Source: Streptomyces sp. NBC_00557 (lineage in GTDB: Bacteria; Actinomycetota; Actinomycetes; Streptomycetales; Streptomycetaceae). From it: 64,000 nucleotides of DNA. Location: contig NZ_CP107796.1 of assembly GCF_036345995.1 (NCBI RefSeq), positions 6,510,001 to 6,574,000 on the forward strand. The letters run 5' to 3'. Shown one piece after another: positions 8,333 through 18,370 of the stretch. The position numbers and the translations under genes are program-made. Numbering within the stretch: the stretch's first letter is position 1; every line of letters starts with the position of its first letter. The notes below the pieces were generated by a model. It was not told the origin of the DNA. It made no database searches and saw only the letters and a list, made by a program, of their open reading frames with translations.

Positions 8333-9691
8333 TCACACCGGCTTGACGGCGCGGCCGAACCGGAAGACGTCGTCGGGATCCCAGCGCCGCTTGACCTTCT
8401 CCAGGCGCAGCAGGTTCCCGGCGCCCAGGCCCGCCCGGAGCCGCTCGGGGCCCTCGTCGCCAACGAAGTCCAGGCAGACGTCCCCGGTGCTCCAGGGCCG
8501 TACCTCCGCGCACGCCTCCCGTACCCAGGCCGTCTCCCGCTCGTCGTCCGCCGGGTCCGCCCAGCAGACGAAGGGGTGCGCGATCCAGGACGCGTCCCGG
8601 TACGCCACCGGGTACTCACGGGGGCCGGCGGCGACCGCGCCGCCCAGCGGGAACAGCGCGTGCCGGCTGCCGGGGGAGGCGGGCATGCGCTCCGCGCGGG
8701 CGTGGAAGAGGTCCACCAGCTCGTCGGGCAGGTCCGCGAGGCACTCGGCCGACCCCTCGCGGCGCAGGCCGGGCGGCGGGTCCAGCAGGCACTGCACGTC
8801 CGCGTACGGCACGGCGCCGACGATCTCCGTCTCGTGCGGCAGCGCCAGCAGCGGCTCGGCGAGCCTGCGCAGGCCGGACTCGCCGCCCGCGTACGTCAGC
8901 AGGGCGGCGCACCACAGCCCCGACTCGGCCGGCGGGCCGGTCAGGTACAGCACGGCGCCGCCGGCCTCGTCGGGCCCGGCACCGACGGTCTCGCGGAAGG
9001 CGCGCACCAGCGCCGGGCCGGACTGGGGCGGGCACAGCAGCAGCGCCGCCGAGAACTCGGGCAGTTCGCGCAGCGCCAGGGTGAGCGCCGTCACCACGCC
9101 GAAGGCGCCGTCGCCGCCGTGCAGCGCCCAGAACAGCTCCGGGTTCTCGTCGGCGTTGGCGTGCACCCGCTCGGCGTCGGCGGTCACCAGCTCGACGCCC
9201 AGCAGATGGTCCACGGCCAGGCCGAAGGCGCGGTCCAGCCAGCCGGTGCCGCCGCCGAGGGCGTGTGCGCCGACGCCGGTGGTGGAGACGCGGCCGCCGG
9301 TGGTCGCCAGCGCGTACGGCTGGGTCGCCCGGTCCAGGTCGCTCATCGTGGCCCCGCCCTCCACCCGGACCGCCTCGGCGGCCGGGTCGACGGTCACCGA
9401 GCGCATCCGGCGCAGATCCACCACCAGCGCGCCGTCGACCCTGGGCCCTGCCGGTCCGTCTTCGCCGCCCTGCACGGCGATGTGCAGGTCCAGCTCGCGC
9501 GCGAAGCGGACGGCACGGACCACGTCGGCCGCGTGCGCGCACCGGGCGATCACCGCCGGGCGCCGGTCGATCCGCGCGCCGCGGCCGCCCCGGGCCTCGT
9601 CGTAGCCCGGGTCCGGCGGGGCGAACACCTCGCCGGCCAGATCCTCGCGGAGCGCGGCGAGGGCCGTGTGCGCCTTGGAACGGACAGCCAT
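8333..9691 (-). CDS. FAD-linked oxidase of the berberine-bridge / VAO type
   Basis: 452 residues. An N-terminal FAD_binding_4 domain (RPAVIARCAHAADVVRAVRFA, then GALVVDLRRM, VEGGATMSDLD, GGGTGWLDRAFGLAVDHL) and a C-terminal BBE segment (RLEKVKRRWDPDDVFRFGRAV). Such enzymes oxidise alcohols, sugars or amine-like substrates with O2. The usual flavin-linking R-x-G-G-H-S motif reads V-Q-G-G-E-D, so the covalent-attachment histidine appears to be absent, and no cysteine is present at the second attachment loop either. The flavin is therefore probably non-covalently bound. It starts at ATG 9691, 48 bases after the GH15 gene ends. Confidence 0.85.
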   Translation of the reverse strand: MAVRSKAHTALAALREDLAGEVFAPPDPGYDEARGGRGARIDRRPAVIARCAHAADVVRAVRFARELDLHIAVQGGEDGPAGPRVDGALVVDLRRMRSVTVDPAAEAVRVEGGATMSDLDRATQPYALATTGGRVSTTGVGAHALGGGTGWLDRAFGLAVDHLLGVELVTADAERVHANADENPELFWALHGGDGAFGVVTALTLALRELPEFSAALLLCPPQSGPALVRAFRETVGAGPDEAGGAVLYLTGPPAESGLWCAALLTYAGGESGLRRLAEPLLALPHETEIVGAVPYADVQCLLDPPPGLRREGSAECLADLPDELVDLFHARAERMPASPGSRHALFPLGGAVAAGPREYPVAYRDASWIAHPFVCWADPADDERETAWVREACAEVRPWSTGDVCLDFVGDEGPERLRAGLGAGNLLRLEKVKRRWDPDDVFRFGRAVKPV

Positions 9692-9739
9692 GGCAGCCCC
9701 CTTCGAGCAGGGTGCTGCCTTTCAGCCTAGGCGCACGGC

Positions 9740-11566
9740 TCAGCCGCCGTACGCCCCCGAAGCGGTCAGCCGCAGCGCCGTGTCGATCAGCGGCACATGG
9801 CTGAACGCCTGCGGGAAGTTGCCGACCTGCCGCTGGCGCCGCGGGTCCCACTCCTCGGCGAGCAGGCCGAGGTCGTTGCGCAGCGCGAGGAGCTTTTCGA
9901 ACAGCTTCCTCGCCTCGTCGACGCGGCCGATCATCGCGAGGTCGTCGGCCATCCAGAACGAGCACGCCAGGAAGGCGCCCTCGTCGCCCGGCAGGCCGTC
10001 GACGCCCGCGTCGGCGCCCTCCGTGGGGTAGCGCAGGATGAAGCCGTCCGGGGTGGACAGCTCGCGCTGGATCGCCTCGATGGTGCCGATCACCCGCTTG
10101 TCGTCCGGGGGCAGGAAGCCCATCTGCGGGATCAGCAGCAGCGAGGCGTCCAGCTCCTGGGAGCCGTAGGACTGGGTGAAGGTGTTGCGCTCCTTGTCGT
10201 AGCCCTTCTCGCACACGTCGCGGTGGATGTCGTCGCGCAGTTCCTTCCAGCGCTCCAGCGGGCCGTCCGCGTCGCCGGACTCGATCAGCTTGATGGTGCG
10301 GTCCACCGCGACCCAGGCCATCACCTTGGAGTGCACGAAGTGCCGGCGCGGGCCGCGCACCTCCCAGATGCCCTCGTCCGGCTCCTGCCAGTGGTCCTCC
10401 AGGTAGCGGATCAGCTTCAGCTGGAGCAGCGAGGCATAGTCGTTGCGGGCCAGGCCCGTCATGTGCGCCAGGTGCAGGGCCTCGGTGACCTCGCCGTACA
10501 CGTCCAGCTGGAGCTGGTGCGCGGCGCCGTTGCCCACCCGGACCGGGGCCGAGTTCTCGTAGCCGGGCAGCCAGTCCAGCTCGGCCTCGCCCAGCTCCCG
10601 CTCGCCGGCGATGCCGTACATGATCTGCAGGTTGTCCGGGTCGCCGGCGACCGCGCGCAGCAGCCACTCGCGCCAGGCGCGGGCCTCCTCGCGGTAGCCG
10701 GTGCGCAGCAGCGACGACAGGGTGATCGCGGCGTCCCGGAGCCAGGTGTAGCGGTAGTCCCAGTTGCGCACGCCGCCGATGTCCTCGGGCAGCGAGGTCG
10801 TCGGCGCGGCGACGATGCCGCCGGTGGGGGCGTACGTCAGCGCCTTCAGGGTGATCAGGGAGCGGATCACCGCCTCGCGGTACGGCCCGTGGTAGGTGCA
10901 GTGCTCCACCCACTCGCGCCAGAACTCCTCCGTCGCCTCCAGCGAGGCCTCCGGCTCCGGCAGCGGCGGGGGCTGCTTGTGCGAGGGCTCCCACGAGATG
11001 GTGAACGCGATCCGGTCACCCGGAGCGACCGTGAAGTCGGCGTACGTGGTCAGCGACTTCCCGTAGGTCTCGGCCTCCGTGTCGAACCACACGGAGTCCG
11101 GCCCGGCGACCGCCACCGTGCGCCCCTCGTGCTTGTGCACCCAGGGGATGACCCGGCCGTAGGAGAACCGCATCCTGAGGGCCGAGCGCATGGGCACGCG
11201 GCCGGTGACGCCCTCCACGATCCGGATCAGCTGCGGGGCGCCGTCGCGCGGGGGCATGAAATCGGTCACGCGGACCGTGCCGCGCGGGGTGTCCCACTCG
11301 GACTCCAGGATCAGCGAGTCGCCGCGGTAGCCGCGCCGGGCGGCCGTGGGCGGCTGGGCGTCCGCCGCGTGGGCCGGGCCGAGCCGCCAGAAGCCGTGCT
11401 CCTCGGTGCCCAGCAGGCCGGCGAAGATGGCATGCGAGTCGAAGCGGGGCAGGCACAGCCAGTCCACCGTGCCGTCCCGGCAGACCAGTGCCGCGGTCTG
11501 CATGTCTCCGATGAGTGCGTAGTCTTCGATGCGCCCGGCCACGTGCAACTCCAGTCGAACGGCCAC
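9740..11566 (-). CDS. Glycoside hydrolase family 15 protein (trehalase/glucoamylase-like)
   Basis: 608 residues from the GTG at 11566. Typical features: the N-terminal AGRIEDYALIGDMQTAALV, DGTVDWLCLPRFDS, the (alpha/alpha)6 barrel motif GGVRNWDYRYTWLRDAA, and GLLAEEWDP near the C-terminus, which carries a likely catalytic glutamate. Mycobacterial relatives act as trehalase, and others hydrolyse alpha-1,4-glucans; substrate choice cannot be settled from sequence. No signal peptide is visible, so it is probably cytoplasmic. The start is preferred over ATG 11668 because the family motif begins a few residues later and the extension is non-conserved in style. Confidence 0.88.
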   Translation of the reverse strand: MAVRLELHVAGRIEDYALIGDMQTAALVCRDGTVDWLCLPRFDSHAIFAGLLGTEEHGFWRLGPAHAADAQPPTAARRGYRGDSLILESEWDTPRGTVRVTDFMPPRDGAPQLIRIVEGVTGRVPMRSALRMRFSYGRVIPWVHKHEGRTVAVAGPDSVWFDTEAETYGKSLTTYADFTVAPGDRIAFTISWEPSHKQPPPLPEPEASLEATEEFWREWVEHCTYHGPYREAVIRSLITLKALTYAPTGGIVAAPTTSLPEDIGGVRNWDYRYTWLRDAAITLSSLLRTGYREEARAWREWLLRAVAGDPDNLQIMYGIAGERELGEAELDWLPGYENSAPVRVGNGAAHQLQLDVYGEVTEALHLAHMTGLARNDYASLLQLKLIRYLEDHWQEPDEGIWEVRGPRRHFVHSKVMAWVAVDRTIKLIESGDADGPLERWKELRDDIHRDVCEKGYDKERNTFTQSYGSQELDASLLLIPQMGFLPPDDKRVIGTIEAIQRELSTPDGFILRYPTEGADAGVDGLPGDEGAFLACSFWMADDLAMIGRVDEARKLFEKLLALRNDLGLLAEEWDPRRQRQVGNFPQAFSHVPLIDTALRLTASGAYGG

Positions 11567-12136
11567 GTCACCCCCGCGCAGGGGGCTGTCGCTAGTGCGG
11601 TCAAGGGGTCGTTTGTTGTGCTCGTTGAGCGGTGAAGCAAAGCAGCCCGCCGAGCCCTGAGGCAACACGACAGTCTTTGCTCAACGAACTGCCGCGCTCT
11701 CGTTGTTCCGGGTGATGGTGGCGGGGGTGTGCCGTCGTTCCGGCCGGGCTCGGCAGCGAGTGTCCGAGCAGGATACGACGCACGTAGATGATCTGCGTGC
11801 CGCTCCGGGCAACCCGTGTGGGCCGAACGGGTGAGGAGCGGGTGACAGCCGTGTGACCTGCGCGTGCCTGCTGTGACACATGTGGCGGGCGGGGCCGGCT
11901 CCCGGGTGCGCGCGGGCCCTGGACGCCGGCGGGCGAGGCGCCCCGTGCCCGGCCGGACGCGGAGCGTGGCCGGGAGCCATCCCGGCCGGGCGCTGATACC
12001 CTGGTAGCCCGTGGACCGGTGGGCCCCGAAGGAAAAAGGGGCGTCCCCCGAACCGCAGCGACGGCACCCCCGGACTCGTCCGGACCGAAGGCCGTACCGC
12101 ACGACAGACCGCGACCACGGGAGCCCCCTCTTGGCC
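11567..12136. other. Intergenic region between divergent GH15 and pyrG
   Basis: About 570 bases without a gene. It must hold the promoters of both the GH15 gene and pyrG, since the genes diverge. Near 12000 the sequence GATACCCT, followed by GGTAGCCC, could be a -10 region for pyrG with a leader of about 120 bases, but no convincing -35 box was found. A short CCCCCTGCGCGGGGG palindrome lies near 11580, next to the GH15 start. No small coding sequence with a ribosome binding site was seen. Confidence 0.5.
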
Positions 12137-13786
<1,650 letters not shown>

Positions 13787-13803
13787 CACAACAGTTGTAC
13801 GGT

Positions 13804-13842
13804 GGCCGGGGCGCGCGGGTTCACAACGATCGCGCCCCGGCC
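13804..13842 (+). terminator. GC-rich hairpin after pyrG
   Basis: GGCCGGGGCGCG at 13804-13815 pairs perfectly with CGCGCCCCGGCC at 13831-13842 across a 15-base loop, 18 bases after the pyrG stop and 29 bases before the Nudix gene. It is likely a terminator or attenuator that lowers expression of the Nudix gene relative to pyrG. Confidence 0.6.
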
Positions 13843-13870
13843 GCTTCGCGCACGTGTGGAAGGACAGGGC

Positions 13871-14497
13871 ATGACGATCAAGGACACCCCCGAGGAGTGG
13901 GAGATCCGGGCGACCCAGATTCCCTTCCGGGGCAACAAGACCTCCGTGCGCACCGACGACGTGGTCATGCCCGACGGCTCGGTGGCCCGCCGCGACTACC
14001 AGGTCCACCCCGGCTCGGTCGCCGTCCTCGCCCTGGACGAGGAGGACCGGGTGCTGCTGATCAACCAGTACCGCCACCCGGTGCGGCACAAGCTGTGGGA
14101 GATCCCGGCCGGCCTGCTCGACGTGCCGGGGGAGAACCCGCTGCACGCCGCCCAGCGCGAGCTGTACGAGGAGGCGCACGTCAAGGCCGAGGACTGGCGG
14201 GTGCTGACCGACGTGTACACCACGCCCGGCGGCTGCGACGAGGCCGTACGGATCTTCCTCGCCCGCGGCCTGTCCGACGCCGAGGGGGAGCGGTTCGCCG
14301 CGGAGCACGAGGAGACCGACATGGAGCACGCGCGCGTGCCGGTCGAGGAACTGGTGCGCCGGGTGCTGGCAGGCGACGTGCACAACAACTGCCTGGTCGT
14401 CGGCGTCCTGTCCCTGGTGGCCGCCCAGGCCGGCGACGGCCTCGACGCGCTCCGCCCGGCCGACGCCCCGTGGCCGGCCCGCCCCTTCCAGTCCTGA
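13871..14497 (+). CDS. Nudix hydrolase, ADP-ribose pyrophosphatase-like
   Basis: 208 residues from ATG 13871, preceded by GGAAGGACAGGGC. It is the counterpart of the gene after pyrG in mycobacteria (Rv1700), an ADP-ribose pyrophosphatase that cleaves ADP-ribose to AMP and ribose 5-phosphate. The Nudix box is PAGLLDVPGENPLHAAQREL then YEEAHV; it has one extra residue in the first loop, and H where the last G of the motif is normally found. The upstream in-frame extension overlaps the hairpin and is rejected. Acidic metal ligands E and EE of the REL-x-EE core are intact. Confidence 0.88.
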   Translation: MTIKDTPEEWEIRATQIPFRGNKTSVRTDDVVMPDGSVARRDYQVHPGSVAVLALDEEDRVLLINQYRHPVRHKLWEIPAGLLDVPGENPLHAAQRELYEEAHVKAEDWRVLTDVYTTPGGCDEAVRIFLARGLSDAEGERFAAEHEETDMEHARVPVEELVRRVLAGDVHNNCLVVGVLSLVAAQAGDGLDALRPADAPWPARPFQS

Positions 14498-14678
14498 CCG
14501 CGTCCCTTCCGTCCTGAACCGCGGCCGTTCGGCCCACTGGTGTGACGATCGCCCGATCCGATCAGGGGACGTTTCGGTCGCGCCCGTCACGGCACGTCGC
14601 AGAGCGTGAACTAGGCTCTGAAGGGCTCGTCCCGGAAGATCCGGCGGGCTTGCGTGAGGTGGGACGGGAGCGTGGCCC

Positions 14679-16739
14679 GTGACGGATCAGGCGGTGGACG
14701 CAGGCGGCGTACGACTCTCGGCGCAGGGCGGCGCGCACGACCATTTCCTGGGCCGCGTACGGGAGTTGAAGGAGCTGCGCGCGGACATCGAGCGCGCCGG
14801 GCTCGACACCCTCTCCGGCCGCAAGGCGCCACGCGCGCGCGTGCTGCTGATCGCGGGCCGCCCCGGCTCCGGCCGCACCGCCCTCGCCGAGGAACTCGTA
14901 CGCCAGGTCGCCCACCGTTACCCCGACGGGGTGCTGCGGACCCGGCTCAGCGAGCCCGACGGCACCCCCGTCCCGCTCGGGCGCGCCGCCCGCGACCTGC
15001 TCACCGCGCTGAAGCTGCCGGCCCCCGCCGGCGCCGCCGAGGACGACCTGACCGAGGCGCTGCGCACCGCCCTCGCCGGCCGGCGCGCCGTGCTGCTCCT
15101 GGACGACGCGGCCGGCGCCGAGCAGGTCGACGCGCTGCTCCCCGAGGCCCCCGACTGCCTGGTGGTGGCCGTCTCCTCCGGCCCCCTCACGGGCATCGCC
15201 GACGTCCGCCCCTGCACCCTGGGCGGCCTGGACACCAAGTCAGCGGTGGAACTCCTCACCCGCTACGCCGGCAGCGTGCGCATCACGGTCGACCCGAGGT
15301 CCGCCGAGAGCCTGGCCGAGGCCTGCCAGGGCCATCCCGCCGCCCTGGTACTGGCCGGCGGCTGGCTCGCCGCCCGGCCCCAGGCCGCCGTGTCCGACCT
15401 CGCCAAGCGGCTGAACACCGACGACGGCACGGACGCCGCCCCGCCGGCCCGCCTCTTCCGGCACGTCCACGCCGACCTGGCCGCCCCGGCCGCCCGGATA
15501 CTGCGCCTGCTCTGTCTCGCCCCGGCCGGCCTCGTCGACCCGCACACCGCCTCCGCCCTGGCCGGCTGCTCGGTCGACGCCGCCCGCGCCGCCCTGGACG
15601 ACTTCGTCGCCCTCGGCCTGCTGCGCACGGTCGCCTCCCCGCTGCCCCAGTACGACGTCCCCGGCTGGCTGCACCCGCTGCTGCGCGCCCGCGCCGAGGC
15701 TGAGGAGCGGCCCGCGGAGCTGCAGCTGGCCCGCGCCCGGATGCTGGAGCGGACGGTACGGCTGCTGCAGGCCTGCCGGGCGATCACCGAGACGGACAGC
15801 CCGCAGGCCCGGGAGAAGCTGAACGCGATGCCCCGCGAGATCCGCTTCCCGAACCCCAGGGCCGCCGCCGACTGGCTGCGCGTCCGGCGCCCCGCGCTGC
15901 TGGCGTCCGCGCGGCTCGCGGTGGCCGACGGAGGGCTGGACAACCTCGCGAGACGGCTGATGTCCCAGCTGGTCAGGGCCATGGTGGCGCACGAGGGCAC
16001 CCAGGCCGCGGCCGCCGACCTGTACGACGTGCACGGCCTCGTCCTGGACGTCGCCGAGCGGCAGGGACTGGCCCGGGAGCAGGCGGCGGCCCTGCTCAAC
16101 CTGGGCGACGTGGACGCGCGGACCGGCCGTACCCGCGAGGCGCTGGCACGGTACCGGTCGGCTCTGGACGCCGGACGCAGAGCACATGACCCGTATGCGA
16201 TCGGCCGCGCAATGGAATCCGTAGGTGCCGCCCACCAGGAGCTGGGGGACCACGACCGGGCCGCCGACTGGTTCGGCCGGGCGCTGGCCGAGCGGCTGGC
16301 CCGCGGCGAAGACGAGCAGGCCGCCCGGCTCTACGGCCGCATCGCCACCGCCCACACGCACGCGGGCCGCTACGGCGAGGCCCTCAGGAACTGGCGGGCC
16401 GCCGTCGCCGGCTACCGCAGGAGCGGCGATGCGGCCTCCCACGCGCGGGCGTTGAGCGAGCTGGCCCGCGTGCAGGAGCACGCGGGGCGGCCCGAGGAGG
16501 CGCTGCGCACCTGCCACGAGGCGGTGGAGTGCGCGCGCCGTGCCGACGACCCGGGACTGCACGCGGCGCTGCAGCTCCGGCTCGCCGACACCCTCGAGCA
16601 CCTCGGCGACCCCACCGCCGCCCGTCTGCACCGCGTGGCGGCCGAGCGCATGCTGGCCGAAGAGGCTCCGGAGGACGAGACAGGCCCGGAACAGGACGCT
16701 AATGCCTGCGAAATCCGTAGTGCATCCAGCCAAGATTAA
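14679..16739 (+). CDS. STAND-type NTPase with TPR repeats
   Basis: 686 residues from GTG 14679 (GGGAG 8 bases upstream). An N-terminal NB-ARC-like NTPase: Walker A at residues 60-67 reads GRPGSGRT, with arginine where lysine is usual; Walker B is AVLLLDDAAGAEQVDALLPE, followed by CLVVAVSSGP (sensor). The C-terminal half (about 440-670) holds several tetratricopeptide-like repeats (NLGDVDARTGRTREALARYR, SVGAAHQELGDHDRAADWFG, ELARVQEHAGRPEEALRTCH). Such proteins are signalling or scaffold ATPases; the target is unknown. Mycobacteria have xerD at this place, which is absent here. There is no DNA-binding domain of the AfsR/SARP kind. Confidence 0.82.
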   Translation: MTDQAVDAGGVRLSAQGGAHDHFLGRVRELKELRADIERAGLDTLSGRKAPRARVLLIAGRPGSGRTALAEELVRQVAHRYPDGVLRTRLSEPDGTPVPLGRAARDLLTALKLPAPAGAAEDDLTEALRTALAGRRAVLLLDDAAGAEQVDALLPEAPDCLVVAVSSGPLTGIADVRPCTLGGLDTKSAVELLTRYAGSVRITVDPRSAESLAEACQGHPAALVLAGGWLAARPQAAVSDLAKRLNTDDGTDAAPPARLFRHVHADLAAPAARILRLLCLAPAGLVDPHTASALAGCSVDAARAALDDFVALGLLRTVASPLPQYDVPGWLHPLLRARAEAEERPAELQLARARMLERTVRLLQACRAITETDSPQAREKLNAMPREIRFPNPRAAADWLRVRRPALLASARLAVADGGLDNLARRLMSQLVRAMVAHEGTQAAAADLYDVHGLVLDVAERQGLAREQAAALLNLGDVDARTGRTREALARYRSALDAGRRAHDPYAIGRAMESVGAAHQELGDHDRAADWFGRALAERLARGEDEQAARLYGRIATAHTHAGRYGEALRNWRAAVAGYRRSGDAASHARALSELARVQEHAGRPEEALRTCHEAVECARRADDPGLHAALQLRLADTLEHLGDPTAARLHRVAAERMLAEEAPEDETGPEQDANACEIRSASSQD

Positions 16740-16874
16740 TGCAATGAAAGGCTAGACAGCCGGAACACCTTCATTAAACTGGCTCTGCCGCACGTTCCTG
16801 CGGTGTCTCCCGGTATGCCCCCGCATGTCTGGGTACGTCTGTAAAGCACCCCCATACCCTCTGAGCCAAGGACC

Positions 16875-17999
16875 GTGATCGACGTGAAGGTCGGCATCCC
16901 CCGCGAGGTCAAGAACAACGAGTTCCGGGTGGCCATCACCCCCGCCGGTGTGCACGAGCTGGTGCGCAACGGACACCAGGTCGTCGTCGAGCGGGGCGCC
17001 GGCCTCGGTTCGTCGATCACGGACGAGGAGTACGCCTCCGCCGGTGCCGCCATCCTCGACACCGCCGACGAGGTGTGGGCCACCGCCGACCTGCTGCTGA
17101 AGGTCAAGGAGCCCATCGCGGAGGAGTACCACCGTCTCCGCAAGGACCAGATCCTCTTCACCTACCTGCACCTGGCCGCCTCCAAGGAGTGCACGGACGC
17201 GCTCATCGAGTCCGGCACCACGGCCATCGCCTACGAGACCGTCGAGCTGCCGAACCGCGCGCTGCCGCTGCTCGCCCCGATGTCCGAGGTCGCGGGCCGG
17301 CTGGCCCCGCAGGTCGGCGCCTACCACCTGATGCGCGCGGCCGGCGGCCGTGGCGTGCTGCCGGGCGGCGTCCCCGGTGTGACCCCGGCCAAGGCCGTCG
17401 TCATCGGCGGCGGCGTCTCCGGCTGGAACGCCACCCAGGTCGCCGTCGGCATGGGCTTCGACGTGACCCTGCTCGACCGCGACATCAACAAGCTGCGCGA
17501 GGCCGACAAGATCTTCGGCACGAAGGTCAAGGCGATCATGTCCAACTCCTTCGAGCTGGAGAAGGCCGTCCTCGACGCCGACCTCGTCATCGGCGCGGTC
17601 CTCATCCCCGGCGCCAAGGCCCCGAAGCTGGTCACCAACGAGCTGGTGGCCCGCATGAAGCCCGGAAGTGTCCTTGTCGACATCGCGATCGACCAGGGCG
17701 GCTGCTTCGAGGACTCCCACCCGACCACGCACGCCGAGCCGACCTTCCAGGTGCACAACTCGGTCTTCTACTGCGTCGCCAACATGCCCGGCGCGGTGCC
17801 CAACACCTCCACCAACGCCCTCACCAACGCGACGCTGCCCTACATCGTCTCCCTCGCCAACAACGGCTGGGTGGAGGCGCTGCGCCGTGACGCCGCGCTC
17901 GCCAAGGGTCTCAACACCCATGACGGCAAGGTCGTTTACAAGGAGGTCGCCGAGGCGCACGGCCTGGAGCACGTGGAGCTGGAGACTCTGCTCGGCTGA
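16875..17999 (+). CDS. ald: L-alanine dehydrogenase
   Basis: 374 residues. It catalyses the NAD-dependent interconversion of L-alanine and pyruvate plus ammonia. The N-terminal [19 protein letters not shown], the substrate residues in KVKEP and YLHLA, and the NAD-binding [17 protein letters not shown] are all typical, as is the active-site region [18 protein letters not shown]. Either GTG 16875 (AAGGA only 3 bases before it) or GTG 16884 could be the start; the latter would match the MKVGIPRE N-terminus. About 135 bases upstream are free for a promoter. A very strong terminator follows. Confidence 0.95.
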   Translation: MIDVKVGIPREVKNNEFRVAITPAGVHELVRNGHQVVVERGAGLGSSITDEEYASAGAAILDTADEVWATADLLLKVKEPIAEEYHRLRKDQILFTYLHLAASKECTDALIESGTTAIAYETVELPNRALPLLAPMSEVAGRLAPQVGAYHLMRAAGGRGVLPGGVPGVTPAKAVVIGGGVSGWNATQVAVGMGFDVTLLDRDINKLREADKIFGTKVKAIMSNSFELEKAVLDADLVIGAVLIPGAKAPKLVTNELVARMKPGSVLVDIAIDQGGCFEDSHPTTHAEPTFQVHNSVFYCVANMPGAVPNTSTNALTNATLPYIVSLANNGWVEALRRDAALAKGLNTHDGKVVYKEVAEAHGLEHVELETLLG

Positions 18000-18076
18000 C
18001 CCTCTGACCTGCCGAGTCGCTAAATCACCAGGGTGTGAAAGGCGATTCGTCAACACGTCTCGTCAACAGCGCGCAC

Positions 18077-18109
18077 CCGGCCGGACCTTGCCCGACAAGG
18101 TCCGGCCGG
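18077..18109 (+). terminator. Terminator hairpin after ald
   Basis: A perfect 14-base-pair stem, CCGGCCGGACCTTG (18077-18090) and CAAGGTCCGGCCGG (18096-18109), with a 5-base loop, 77 bases after the ald stop. Its stability makes it a convincing factor-independent terminator even without a U-tract. Confidence 0.75.
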
Positions 18110-18267
18110 ATGTGTGTATGGTCACTTGGCGACTCTTGGTCAACTCGCCTCGAACGCAACCCTTCGACCGATTCGTACACCGGTGAAACCTGCTGTGCGA
18201 CGGCCGTACGCCCTTGACAGCGAGATGTTTCATTGCCGACACATCCTGCCGGGTCCGGCGGATTGTG

Positions 18268-18297
18268 TTGCTGCGGACCGCCGACACGCCATAGAGT
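18268..18297 (+). promoter_or_regulatory. Candidate promoter of the parA-like gene
   Basis: TTGCTG at 18268-18273 and TAGAGT at 18292-18297, spaced 18 bases, fit a vegetative (HrdB-type) promoter about 75 bases before the GTG start. Read by eye only. Confidence 0.3.
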
Positions 18298-18370
18298 CGC
18301 CAACCGTCGGCATGGTGCCACGCTGACCTTGTCTAGAAGTTTCCTGGTCACCAAGGAGGTAAGACGACTT

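Larger units (their letters stand above)
18000..18370. other. Intergenic region between ald and the parA-like gene
   Basis: 370 bases. It contains the ald terminator hairpin (18077-18109), a candidate promoter (18268-18297) and a consensus ribosome binding site for the parA-like gene. Several TCGTCAAC / GGTCAACTCG copies occur between 18045 and 18150, of unknown meaning. No credible small gene was seen on either strand. Confidence 0.5.

Noticed and set aside
18025..18354. A minus-strand frame of 109 residues in the ald-parA gap
   Set aside because: It runs through the ald terminator hairpin, lacks a ribosome binding site, and its composition is not protein-like.
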